Below are positions 33,120 to 44,299 of a stretch of 64,000 nucleotides of DNA, in pieces. Position 1 is the stretch's first letter; every line of letters begins with the position of its first letter. The position numbers and the translations under genes were made by a program. The notes beneath the pieces are model-generated. The model searched no databases. It saw nothing but the letters and a program-made list of their open reading frames with translations, and had not been told where the DNA came from. Source of the stretch: Cryptomeria japonica (taxonomy: Eukaryota > Streptophyta > Pinopsida > Cupressales > Cupressaceae); NCBI RefSeq assembly GCF_030272615.1, contig NC_081414.1, positions 911,717,009-911,781,008 on the forward strand. Reading direction: 5' to 3'.

Positions 33120-33990
33120 AAAAGGTGACCCCTTGACTCATGTGAAGACATTCCAAACTTTGTATAGTGATTTTTCTCATGACCAAAAACTTATGGCCAA
33201 ATTGTTTACTAGAACCTTTAGAGATAAAGCCTTGCAATGGTATTGTTCTTTTTCTCCTTATTCTATTACTTCTTTTCAAAATTTGGCTAATGATTCCATT
33301 CAACAATTTCAAAATAACATTGGTCCTAAGATTAATTTGACTAATTTGATTCATTGTAAGCAAGGAGTTAAAGAAAAAGTGATTGATTTTATTAGTAGAT
33401 GTAAACATTTGCATTCACAAATTGTTTATCCTCTGTCTGATCATGATATTCAAAGAATTTTTATTGCTAATTTACAAAAGGATATTAGAGAAGCATTTAT
33501 TTTTAGAGTTCACTTCTTTTAGGTGATTGTGTGCAGTGCTTCATAATTATAAACTTCAAGTGAGTCAATTTGAATCATACTCTTTAATGGCTCTAGTTGA
33601 TAAAAATGAGAGTTCTCAACAATAATTAATGTAATTCAAACCCAATAAGGTTTCATTAAGATAAATGACAACATCAACACTCATGTGGCAACCACGACAT
33701 TAGGTGTGGCCCCTTTATCCAAATACTTTAGAAAAGAATTAACTTCTCTTTTTTAGTCTTTGCATAGTATAATGTTGAGGTTGATGAATGCTAATGTGTT
33801 TCAACTTCCTCCCATGAAACCAATTGACAATTGTAAACCATTTCTAGCTTCCCATGATCCTTAAACTTTTTGTCAATATCATCGTCAACTTGGTCATGAA
33901 ACTAAGAAATTTTATCAGTTGAGAAATAAGATTCAAAACTTTATCGATAGCAATACTATATCCATAGATGTTGTGAATGAAAAAAGGTAT
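33120..33990 (+). pseudogene. gypsy-type gag (H1)
   Basis: The frame from about 33133 encodes a retrotrans_gag-like capsid (LFTRTFRDKALQWYCSF, then VIDFISRCKHLHSQIVY and IANLQKDI). After stops, a nucleocapsid-like motif FCQYHRQLGHETKKFYQL follows near 33865-33925. The equivalent in H2 reads FFQYHCQSSHDTEKCYKL. H1 has Phe and H2 has Cys at the last position, showing independent decay of a C-x2-H-type knuckle. Multiple stops follow 33522. Confidence 0.75.
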
Positions 33991-34129
33991 AAATTTGTAC
34001 CTTCTCTTAATCAAAATGTCCAAATATTCACTAATGCATTGCCTTCTCATTTCTTCCAATGTTGTTGAGTCTGAGCCTCTTGCTTTTTCTCCTAATGATC
34101 TTGGTATAGAATCTAGCAATGTTGTGAAC

Positions 34130-34560
34130 CTTGTTAACAAACCCACACCTCAAAAAGACATGCATTACTTTTTATCCTAATGAGACTATTGTTTCACCTG
34201 ATGGCCAATTATATATCATTATGAAGATCAAAGATAAATTCTCACAAGGGGTGTTCATTGATCCATTGTGTATGATGAATATGATTACTAAAGAAAAACT
34301 TTATACTCAACAATTCTATCAAGTAACATATGATAAATATGATGTTATGATTAAGGTGTGTGATGGTTTCTCTTGACCTACTATTGGTTATATCACCATT
34401 CCTGTTCAAGTTGGTACTAAGTGCTTAGATGTCACATTTGCTATTATTCCTATATTGTATCAATTTTGTGTGAAGTTGAGACATACTTTGATCTCTTCCA
34501 TGAAAGCTATCCCTTTGAAAATTCATAAATGTTTAAAATTCCCTCATAGTGGTACTAAAT
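34130..34560 (+). pseudogene. protease-like domain of H1 lacking the DSG motif
   Basis: The segment reads QLYIIMKIKDKFSQGVFIDPLCMMNMIT, matching the H2 protein at 50440-50690. Position and pattern fit a retropepsin region, but the active site is FIDPLCMMNMI here and FIDLVYMVNVI in H2, without the Asp-Ser/Thr-Gly triad. Either both copies decayed or the family lost it earlier. Later blocks (CLDVTFAII, FCVKLR) are also shared. Confidence 0.55.
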
Positions 34561-34960
34561 CACAACCTTTACCAACCCAAAGTAAAGCATGGAAATTTAA
34601 CTTTTGATTAATTTTGGCCTAAACAACCTGAGCCTCTTAAGCCTCGAAGTGACATCCTTTTCTTATAATTAAAAATGAAAAAATGAGATGATCATGGCCT
34701 TGAGTAAACTTAGAGAACCTACACCCATGGATATTCCTTCTCCTCATAATGAACCTCGTATTATTCCAAATCTTTTTCCTCCTATATATGCCTTAGATCT
34801 ACCTCCTACATCCTACAAGGGAAAGTGTTTGGATCTATCTCTCAACCTATCAAGGTTTCTTTCTTTCTTTCCCCTACAAGAGAAAAAAATAAGCCTATGT
34901 CCATTGATCCTCAATCTTTGCAAGCCTCGACTAAAACTAAAAGGAATCATTGTGCGAGAG

Positions 34961-36333
34961 TGTTATATATTATTGAGAAGTTTGCTGGAATGATGTGTTG
35001 TCATTGATGTCAACATATTTCTAAGTGTGTTCCAGTGTTGCAGTCAGATTAAATAAGTTGGTTTTCCCAATGTGTTGTAGAAGAGTTGTTGTGGATTAAA
35101 GGGTTTTGAGATAAGTATCTCTAGTTGATTCAACTAAAGTTTCAGAGGTCTGAATGGTGATTTGATTGAGTTATGAGATCTAGTATTGCGGTTGGTTTTT
35201 TTTGTTGCTCAGTGTTGATCAGTGTTCTAGATTTTTCTCCAAATTTCTTCGTGTTACAATATCTTGGTTTGTGGATTTGACAGAGTGTTTGGGTTGTTCA
35301 TATGTTTCCTCAATTTAGATGGTTCATGATTTGGAGGTTTGAAAGTGAATCTTTTAGTTTGACAATCAATATAGTTAGTGTTATTGAGGTTTGGTGTGAT
35401 GATGATAAATATTCTAGTAAGTGGTGATGTTGCAGTTGTTTATGTGGTAATTCATGATACTTGTGGATGTTTCTAGATCGTGTCCTATCCATGTTGATCG
35501 TCCATATTGATTGTTGTGCTCATTATTGTTGATTTTCTTTGTATGTCTATGTTATATGATTTTTTGGCCGACTGAATGATTATAGCATGTTGTGGATGTT
35601 CGAGGCATAATTCTTGGAGGTGTTTCTTGTTCAAGGTAGTGATTTAGGTCCATACTATGTCTTAGCGGACATTGTTTTGGTCTGAATGATATTGTAGTGT
35701 GTATGGTTATATCCTTGTAGTTTGTGATGTGTGTTGAGTTGACCTTGAAATATAGGTTGATTATTTGTATAAATAAATGTAATAGTCATATGAGAGATGT
35801 ATCTGCATGGTATCTGCAAAGTGTATCTGAATGTGTGTGATTGGAATAGTATGTGAACACATATTTTGATCTTTAGGAAGTGTGAATAAGTGTGGTAGAG
35901 CATATCAGATTGTGTGCTTAGCCAGAACTGTAACTAGGCATGAGGAGATGCTATTCTATCAGTTCATGATCTTCTGGATGTAATATGAATGTTTTTGTAA
36001 GACAGTGAGTCTTCCCAATGGTTGTATCCCTTCTTGTTATGTGTTTTGAGTAGTGAGCTCTAGGCGATGTGCTTGAATGCACGTGCATTCTCCATTGTAA
36101 TATTTCATATACTTCTAACAGGGTATCATCTCATTATGGGTAGGTTCCCACCATGGTTTTTTCCTTAACCAAGTTTTTCACGTCAAAAATATTGGTGTTA
36201 TGTGTGTTATTGAAGTGAAGTTGATGTGTTCTTTCATTGTTAATTATCAAACCTAAAATTGTGTTTGATTTTAATAAATTTTGTGAGCAAACTAATTCAC
36301 CCCCCCTCTTAGTTTGTTGCATTGTTGTCATCA
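34961..36333 (+). repeat. 5' LTR of element E
   Basis: It begins TGTTATATATTATTGAG, ends GTTGTCATCA and aligns with 38443-39261. It contains TATAAATA at 35768-35775, a perfect 16-bp palindrome GAATGCACGTGCATTC at 36075-36090, and the shared U5 module at 36146-36206. Confidence 0.93.
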
Positions 36334-36335
36334 AT

Positions 36336-36347
36336 TGGTATCAGAAC
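36336..36347 (+). promoter_or_regulatory. primer-binding site of element E
   Basis: TGGTATCAGAAC is one base off the canonical TGGTATCAGAGC. It lies two bases after the LTR end. Confidence 0.9.
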
Positions 36348-36388
36348 TAGATCCTCTAAAAGAAGCTTGACCGCTTGAGGTGATCTGG

Positions 36389-38038
36389 ATGGAAACCTAT
36401 GCTTACAAGAAGGATAGTTTGATATTTGATTGAATGAATTACACTCTCTGAAAAAACTGGATGGAATGTCACTTGAGATGCATCGGTGAAGATTACTAGA
36501 AGATTACTAAGAATGTGTATGATGTTTCTCTGAATGGTCCTTCAACTCTGGATGAGATAAAGGAAGATGAATTCAATATTAGAGCTAAGGAAGCATTGTT
36601 GAGTGCCCTGACTAATTTTGAAATGACTAATGTTATGGATTTGCAGACATGGTAAAAGTTGAATGAATAGGGTAAAGTTGTAAGTAATAAAAAAATACTT
36701 GTTTGTAAGGGATATTCTCATATGGAAGGAATTGATTTTGAGGAGACTTTTTCATTGGTAGTTAGAATTGAATTTGTTAGACTATTTCTTGCTTATGTTG
36801 CTTACAAAGATTTCAAAGTTTATCATATGGATGTCAAGTTAGCCTTTCTTAATAGAGAGTTGGAAGAGGAAGTTTACATTGAGCAACCAAATGGATTTTA
36901 GTTGGCAGATCAAGAAGATATGGTTTGTAGATTGAATAAAGCACTATATCGATTAAAGCAAGCCCCTATAGCTTGGTATGCCAGATTGGACAAGTATTTG
37001 ATGAAGCTTGAATTCAAAAAAGGTATTGTTAATAGTAATTTGTATTTCAAGATTGATAATGATAATATTTTGATTGTTAAAGTTTTTGTTGATCATATTA
37101 TTTTTGGAGGGAATGATAGTTTGTGCAAGAAGTTTTTTGATCATATGCAGAATGAGTTTGAGATGTCTTTGATTGGTGAGATAAAATTATTTTTGGGATT
37201 GCAAATTACTCAGTTGGATAAAGGTATTTTTATATCTCAGTCTAAGTATGTGAAAGAATTGTTGAAGAAATTTGGTTTAGATGATTCAAACTCAGTTGGT
37301 ACTCCTATGGTGGTTGGTTGTAAGTTGACTAAGGATGATGATTATTCGAAAGCAAATCAGACTAGATACATATCTATGATTGTTGGATTGCTATACTTGA
37401 CTCGGACTAGACCAGATATTATGAATAATGTATGTCTTGTTGCTAGATTTCAAGATGATCCTAAGGAATCTCATGTTACTACTATTGAAAGAATTTTCAT
37501 ACATTTGAAAGGGACAATTGATTTTGGTTTGTGGTATCCTAAAGATGATGACTTTACTTTGAGTGCTTTTATTGATGTTGATTGGGTAGGTGATGTAGAT
37601 GACAGAAAGAGTAGTAGTGGTGGTGCATTTTTCATGGATAAGAGATTGGTTTCTTGGATGAGTAAGAAACAAAATGCAATTTCTTTATCTACTACAGAAG
37701 TTGAATATATTGTTGTTGCCAACAATTGTACTCAGGCCGTATGGATGAAGCAAATGTTGAAGGATATCGGAGTTGTTTTTGATGAGCCTACTGCTATATA
37801 CTGTGATAATTCAAGTGCTATCAACATTTCTAATAATTTGGTGATGCATTCTAAGACCAAGCATATATCAATAAAGTTTCATTTCTTGAGAGAAAAGGTG
37901 AATGAGAAGGAAGTCAGACTGGATTATGTATCTACAAAGGAACAAATTGCAGATATTTTCACGAAGACTTTTCCTAATGATACTTTTGAGAATCTCAGAG
38001 AGAAGCAAGGGGTGATTTCCCCTCCTGATGAGAACTAA
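36389..38038 (+). pseudogene. copia gag N-terminus fused to reverse transcriptase and RNase H (element E)
   Basis: From the ATG at 36389 the frame reads a copia gag start (MNYTL, KNWMECHLRCIGEDY, NIRAKEALLSAL) with five stops. At about 36660-36690 it passes without a gap into RT (CKGYSHMEGIDFEETFS, VYHMDVKLAFLN, LYRLKQAPIAWYARLD). The long open part 36902-38038 holds the rest of RT and RNase H (DVDWVGDVDDRKSSSG, STTEVEYIV, YCDNSSAINIS, KTKHISIKFHFLRE). The catalytic box reads FVDHIIF instead of YVDDIIF, so one catalytic Asp is lost. Protease and integrase are absent. A defective copy. Confidence 0.92.
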
Positions 38039-38442
38039 GATGCATAGATTTGCATCAATCTGGTAGACTTCACAGTGATATCTTGTGATTCAGATTGATG
38101 AGTGAGGCTTCTAGTCAGGGGGAGTAGTCGGTGTTGTGGTTTAGATGTTTGTATTTGTGATTTAGTTCTAAGGGGGAGAGAATCATGATTTGTTAGTTTT
38201 GATGTTCAGTTGTGTAAAGAAAGTTTGGATAAAGGGGGGGAGAATTTATGCCTTTTGCATTGATGTCAAAGGAGGAGAGAATCATGTGAAAAATTGTGTA
38301 ATAAACTAAGGGGGAGAGAGAGAATAGTTGTTTTCTGTGGGAGATTGTTGAGAGTTATGGCAAAATTGTTGGTAGTTGAATATTGTGTTTACATTGATTT
38401 TTTTCACATTCATATGTTGCCATCAATGAAAAAGGGATCGAT
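38039..38442 (+). other. 3' non-coding region of element E with multiple polypurine tracts
   Basis: At least five tracts are seen: CAGGGGGAG near 38117, AAGGGGGAGAG near 38172, AAAGGGGGGGAG near 38231, AAAGGAGGAGAG near 38270 and AAGGGGGAGAGAG near 38310. The expected PPT next to the LTR is weakened (AAAAAGGGATCGAT at 38429-38442). Confidence 0.8.
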
Positions 38443-39261
38443 TGTTGGATATTGTTAAGAAGTTTGTTGGAATGATGTGTTGTCATTGATGTCAACATAT
38501 TCCTATGTGTGTTCCAGTGTTGCAGTCAGATTAAATAAGTTGGTTTGGCTAGTGTGTTGTAGATGAGTTGATGTGGATTAAAGAGTTTTGAGATAATTAT
38601 CTCTAGTTGATTTAGCTAAAGTTTCAAAGGTCTACATGGTGATTCAATCGAGCTATGATATTCGGTATTGTGGTTGGTTTTTTATGTTGCTTAATGTTAA
38701 TCAATGTTCTTGATTTTGCTCTGCATTTCTCCGCGGTGCAATATCTTGGTTTGCAGATTTGACAGAGTAATGGGACATTCATATGTGTCCTCAATTTAGA
38801 TGGTTCACAATTTGAAGGTCTACAAGTGAATCTTTCAGTTTGACAGCCACCATAGTTGGTGTTCTTGAGGTTCGATATAATGATGATGAAGATTATAGTA
38901 AGTGGTGATGTTGTGGTTGTTTATATGGTAATTTGCTATGCTTGTGGATGTTTCTCGATCGTTTCATATCCGTTTTGATGGTCTGCATTGATTGGTGTGC
39001 TTGTTATTGTTGATTTCCTTTGTATATTCATGTTATGTGATGTTCTTGGCTGACAGGATGATTATAGGTGTTGTGGATGTTCGAGGCATAATTCCTGGAG
39101 GTGTTTCCTTTTCAAGGTGGTGATTTGGGTCCATACTATGTCTTAGTCGACATTGCTTTGGTTTGTATGATATATTCTAGCATGTATGATTTTATAACCT
39201 TGTGATTTGTGGTGTGTTGAACCGACCTTGAAATATAGGTTGATGATTTGTATAAATATAT
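38443..39261 (+). repeat. partial 3' LTR of element E
   Basis: It matches the first ~820 bp of 34961-36333, up to TTGTATAAATA. Element F's LTR replaces the rest, its edge lying three bases after the conserved TATAAATA box (39251-39258). Confidence 0.88.
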
Positions 39262-40799
39262 TGATAGTTCTAACACTTAATGTAAGTGCAGATCCAATAG
39301 CCAACAAGATGAGAGGGGGGGTGAATCATACAAACTGAATCTTCCATAAAAACATCAGATTCAACCTCGGTAGCATATACTTTAGTAATATAACCAAAAC
39401 TGCTAAACATGCAAACTCAAAAGCATATAAACATCATAAACCTCATAACACCAGATTTAACGTGGAAACCCAAATACGGAAAAACCACTGTGGGATTTCG
39501 GACCCACTAAGAAATATACTCTTCTAAAGTATGCTCGGTTAAAAGCAAATCCTGTTAAATATTACAAACACATTGCTAGATGTGACCCAGTTAAGGGATT
39601 TCCCTCAGATCTGTTAGGATCTTCACCTTGTTAGAAGTGACCTTGTTAAAGGATTTCAAACACTCAATTAGAATGTCACCTTGCTAGAGGGTTTTACAAA
39701 TAAGACTGTTAAGTCCACTCGATTAAGAGATTTTCTATCACTTTCACAAAATAATAGTAACAAAATCTATCTGCAACTTCACATCTAAAATGCTAAAGCA
39801 GATTCTTATTTGCTCCATACAATCTAGAACTAATCTTGTCCATCTGCTGGGCTTCTATACTATGTTAATCAAATAGGTCTTCAAGCTTTTGTGCTCGGTA
39901 ATCACTATGTAGCATCCCTGTGCATACATTTGCCTGCATACATTGTTTATCAACAGCTCCCTATTTATAAACAATTAGCTAACCACTTAATCTCCTTGAT
40001 CACATTTCCCATGATCAATCATAGTCATCAAATCTTCAATCTTGTCCAGGTTCAATGTATCCTTCGATCTGAAAAACATTTTACCCCACCTAGGAACTTG
40101 CATATATTTCTTGGAACTTGTGCTAGGGTAATGCAGTTCAATCTGCACTGTAGATCTTCATGCCGATTTTCCTTTTCCATAGATTCATTAACAAACTTCA
40201 TGCATGGCATACCAATCATTTAATCAGTTCTAGCTCATCAGCTTCCTTCATTAAATAATGCATGTAACCATTTAATATATTCTGTTACAGCTCGGTTACA
40301 ACTCGGTAATAACTCGATAAATACTAAACTTCACTCGGTAGACATTCCGCCTTCATTAACCGATAGCGATAACCTTAGGGTATACCGACTAGGTTCCTTA
40401 GGGTTTACCGACTAGGTTCTTTGCTCGGTAACATAGTATAGTATTAACCTTACAATTTACAACATATGTATGATGTTAAAACAATCTAAACATCATGATC
40501 TCATCATTGTCTGACTCGGTAATAGTTTCCCATTGAATACCTTATTCATCCCCTTATTCATCATATTCTTTATGTGTCTTTTACCAACATCTTTATACTC
40601 ATCAAATCATACTTCTCAAGATATGGCAACATCATACTGAATTAGAAAATCAATTTCTTGACATCAATGACAAAATAATAATATTAAGACAGTAAATCAT
40701 CCTTAATCAGTTATATCCATAATCATCAACAACCTTCTCAATATCCTTATTGAAATGCCAAAAATCTCCCATTGTCTGTTATAATGCCAAATGCTAACA
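39262..40799 (-). repeat. 3' LTR of element F
   Basis: On the minus strand it starts TGTTAGCATTTGGC after the PPT and probably ends AGAACTATCA at 39262. It contains an ACTCGGT/ACCGA motif cluster (40285-40435), TAACAAGGT-like repeats (39570-39740) and the shared U5 module (39444-39512). No partner LTR is present; the inner edge is firm, the outer edge inferred. Confidence 0.75.
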
Positions 40800-41169
40800 A
40801 TCTCCCCCTTTGTCATTGATGGCAAAACCAATTGATTTGACCTAATTGATTTAGATTGTTGTGAGATGTTTGTGAGATTCTGAAATGCTCTCTTCCTATC
40901 ATTAGAATTCTCCCCTTTGAATTCATTCTTCTCTCCCTTTGACAACAATGCCAAAAAGTAAAGAACTAAAACATAATTTCTTCCTGTATGAAGTGAATTC
41001 CTGCTGTAATGTGTCAACTTAGTCTCGGTCAGAGCATTTTGTCTTCAATTCATGTTCCCTGTATTGTATCATGCACACCTTTAGAAAACATCCTAAAGTG
41101 TGTAAATCAACATCAACTCCTAAAAGATATTCTATAGAGTCATCGAATTGATGCTTTCACCGAACTCAG
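40800..41169 (-). other. 3' non-coding region of element F with polypurine tracts
   Basis: On the minus strand, tracts of the form CAAAGGGGGAGATT (40801-40812, next to the LTR), CAAAGGGGAGAAT (about 40909-40920) and CAAAGGGAGAG (about 40932-40942) recur with ATTGATG/ATTGTTG-type flanks, the Sirevirus multi-PPT pattern. Confidence 0.78.
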
Positions 41170-41972
41170 TCAATGTATAGAAGATAGGGGTAGGACCCCT
41201 AACTGACTTTTGAGATACTCAAAAGTGTCCCTTGGTAGTGGCTTGGTGAAGATATCTCCTATTTGTTCCTTTGTGCTAACATACTCCAACACCACTTTCT
41301 TCTCATGAGCTTCTCCTCTAAGATAATGATATTTTATAGAGATGTGCTTTGTCTTAGAGTGCATAACAGGATTCTTCGAAATGTTAATGGCACTAGTATT
41401 GTCACAGAATATAGTTGTTGGCTCAGCAACTTTCTCATTTATACCTTCCAACAGTTGTTTGATCCATGCTATGTTGGTACAATTCAATGCTGCAGCAACG
41501 TATTCAGCTTCTGTTGTTGACTGTGAAACACATCCTTGTTTCTTGCTAAGCCAACTCACTAGTCTTTCTCCTAAAAAAGAAAGCTCCTCCACTTGTGCTT
41601 TTTCTGTCATCAATGTTGCCTGCCCAATAAACATCAGTATACACTTTTAAATCAAAATCATTTCCTTTCTGATATACTAAGCCATAATCCTCAGTGCCTT
41701 TCAAGTATCTAAAAATTCTTTTGATTGTTGTCATGTGTGTTTCCTTAGGATTTGCAGAGAATCTTGCAACTATACCTACTGCATGTGCTATGTCAGGTCT
41801 GTTGTGAACAACATATTGTAGCTTTCCAATAATGGATCGGTAAAGTGTCTCATCAATAGATGCAGATTCATCAATTTTTGATAATTTACAGTTGGTAGTC
41901 ATAGGAGTACTTACTGGTTTTGAATCCTCCATTCCAAATTTCTTCAAGATTTCCTTTATGTACTTGGATTTA
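41170..41972 (-). pseudogene. copia reverse transcriptase C-terminus and RNase H (element F)
   Basis: The minus frame reads KYIKEILKKFGMEDSKPVST near 41910-41970, then NRPDIAHAVGIVARF and RIFRYLKGTEDYGLVY. The RNase H continues with DRKSTSGGAFF, and after a frameshift near 41570 with RLVSWLSKKQGCVSQSTTEAEY, FCDNTSAINIS and ISIKYHYLRGE, then KEQIGDIFTKPLP. It is closely related to the RNase H of element E. RT catalytic motifs are outside the retained part. Confidence 0.92.
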
Positions 41973-42902
41973 AGATGTCTATTTTCTTGTCACCTTCTTG
42001 TCATGTACAAGAAGTTGAAATGAGGACCAAAATAAGAAATATACCTTCACAAAGACTGACCATGCATATTCTTATAGAATGATTGCTACAAAAATGATTG
42101 ATTTTATTTATCTCATACCACCATATCTAAAATTTGACTGCAAAACATTGGAATACATGTCCAATCACTTGGTTAAAAGAATTGCTTACAAAACAAGCAA
42201 TCCACCAAAGAAAAGGCTATCTTGGGAAAGACCAATGGAGTCTCTCAACTTATCCATATAGCTTTAGATGGATGGATGAATCAATCCTTATGATTAAGTG
42301 TATGAATATGTGTCTGCAGGGGCTCGGGATAGGCAAGTCTTGCCCAATAACATTGTAAACAGTTGGGAAAATCACTCAAACATATCCAAGGTGGTGGGGG
42401 AACCAAAATCCCTTTGCATGCAAATTAAAAAACAATTGTCTTTGGTTAGCCTAGGTATAGATCAAAATTATAATCTACATATTATTAATGGCTTATACCT
42501 TGAAAACCCTCAAGTCCAACTTTCAAACAACACATGTAACTAGGAGAGAAGTTAGGTAGAAGAGCCATCACCCACCCTAGAAGTGATTGGAGCGGATGAA
42601 TTCATAAATGACAGTGCATCAAATAAATAGTTAGAGGGTGTGAATGGGCTACTTGGAATTGGTAGTCCCCCTATCCTTGGAGATGAGGATTCCCAGGAAG
42701 AAAAGAGAGTATTGATTTAGAAAATCTTGGAGTTGGAAGCAGCGGAATGTCAATTCCCTGAACTAAATCAAGATGAAATGGATAAAAATAGTGACTTGAT
42801 GAAGAAGGAACTAGGAATACTTTAGGTCCCCTCAAGAAAGACAAAGGCAACCTATGGAAAGGACCTCTTTAAGAAAGGGGTTAGAAGGAAATCAATGGCA
42901 TA
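41973..42902 (+). pseudogene. LINE ORF1 region, decayed
   Basis: There is no clear DUF4283 or zinc knuckle. The last part (42540-42900) is acidic and ends in a basic KTKATYGKDLFKKGVRRKSMA segment just before ORF2, the usual arrangement at the C-terminus of plant L1 ORF1. Short open frames at 42079-42540 (SNPPKKRLSWERP, KQLSLVSLGI) may be its middle. Assignment rests mainly on position. Confidence 0.5.
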
Positions 42903-42988
42903 ATGGAGGGCTATAGATGGGAAAGCTACATGTCAAATGAAGAGAACTACTCTTTTCGACTCAGGGAAGGAGATCCTCCTTCCCCAAA

Positions 42989-43804
42989 AGCCATGATGCT
43001 CCTTTCATGGAATGTTAGGGGCCTAAACGCCCCTAACAAAAAGTGTCTAGTCAAGCAAAGGATAACCTTGACTAGGGCTGACATAGTGTTGATCCAGGAA
43101 ACAAAGAAAATAGTAGATGAAGTAGTCTCTATCTTTAAAAGCTTTAATATTGGAAACTAGCGACAGTCACAGTTGTTGGAGCATCAGGGGGAGTGGCAAT
43201 ATGTTGGAATACAAAAAAAGTGTGTTTGGATGTTTTACCCAATGGTCAGCAATCGATAAGTGGTAAGGTGAGAAGTTTAGATGCTAATCTTCAGTTTGTG
43301 GTCATCAATGTTTATAGTCTAGTCTCACGCATATCTAAGAAGGCCTTGTGGTATGAACCTGATACCCTCATCAAATCGGCTCAAGGGAAGCACATCATTA
43401 TAGGTGGAGACTTTAATGCAATTCTACACTGTCAAGATAAAAGAGGGGGTATTAATAGATTAATCCAATCCCATGAATATTTTGAAGAAAGGGTTAATAT
43501 GATTTTTCTCATGAAAGTAGAACATAAAAATGGAGGTTTCACTTGGAATAATAGAAGACTTGGTTTCAGCAATATAGTAAAAAAGTTAGACAGGTTCTTT
43601 ATGTATGGAGACCTATCTACCTTCCCTACTTCTTTAGAAAGTTCCATATTACCATGTTCTAGATCGGATCATTACCCATACAGTTGGTGTTATCAATGGA
43701 ATCTAAGCCTAAGCAAGGCTCATTCAAATTTGAAAACATGTGGTTCAAAGATGATTTTTTTTTATCCGTGGTGGAACCCTAGCGGAAGAAAGAAGAGTTT
43801 ATAG
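42989..43804 (+). pseudogene. LINE ORF2 apurinic-type endonuclease domain
   Basis: This EEP-fold nuclease nicks target DNA to prime reverse transcription. It begins MLLSWNVRGLNAP with the conserved Asn, then IVLIQETK (Glu), GKHIIIGGDFNAIL (Asp), GFTWNN and SRSDHYPYS (Asp-His). All main catalytic signatures are readable. A frameshift between 43160 and 43190 separates the first block from the rest, and stops follow 43804. Confidence 0.9.
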
Positions 43805-44299
43805 GTTCCAAAAAAATTTGTTTCATAGCAAAGTTAAAAATGATAAAGAAGAACCTATTGGAATCGAACAAAGCACATTTCAATAACATCTTTGAATCCA
43901 AATCAAATGTGGAAAGAGATTTAGCAAACCTAAACAAAAAAATCATCAAGGATGGAATGGACAATGACAAGTTTTGGGAAGAGAAATTATTATTGTGGGA
44001 GTATGAGGATATTCTAGCTAAGGAGGAATTATTTTGTTGTCATTAATCAAGGGAACTTTCGCTAGAAGGAGAAGATAAGAATACTAAGTATTTCCACATT
44101 ATAATGAAATAGAAAAGAGACATGAATGACATCAGTAAGTTGGAATCCGTTAATGGGTCAACGGTGGAGGATCGATCTAAAATTAGGAGAAATGTTGTCT
44201 CTTACTTTGAAGGCCTCCTTAACATTGAAAGTAGGGACTCCTTAAGAGCACAAGATTCCCTTCTGAAACACATTCCTTAGTTGGTTTCACAAAATGATA

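Larger units (their letters stand above)
32764..34960 (+). mobile_element. Ty3/gypsy-type relic H1 (gag and protease-like region), interrupted by element E
   Basis: It matches 49589-51540 and 56638-56945 (H2) over most of its length. It includes a possible promoter (TATAAATA at 32990-32997), a gag-like region and a protease-like region, then a proline-rich segment. It ends abruptly at 34960, where the 5' LTR of element E begins; in H2 the same sequence continues unbroken (GTGTGAGAGAATGTTGAC). The lineage is inferred from the gag. Confidence 0.75.
34961..39261 (+). mobile_element. Ty1/copia (Sirevirus-like) element E with internal deletion
   Basis: 5' LTR 34961-36333, PBS at 36336 (TGGTATCAGAAC), a coding region joining gag N-terminus to RT and RNase H, several purine tracts (38110-38440) and a 3' LTR starting at 38443. 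The 3' LTR is cut at 39261 by the LTR of element F. Gag C-terminus, protease and integrase are missing. It inserted into relic H1 after position 34960. Confidence 0.92.
39262..41972 (-). mobile_element. Ty1/copia (Sirevirus-like) element F, 5'-truncated
   Basis: On the minus strand: RT C-terminus and RNase H (41972-41170), a 3' non-coding region with purine tracts (40800-41160) and a 3' LTR (40799-39262). The RT is cut near 41972, where LINE sequence begins. The LTR is inserted in the 3' LTR of element E. Confidence 0.85.
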
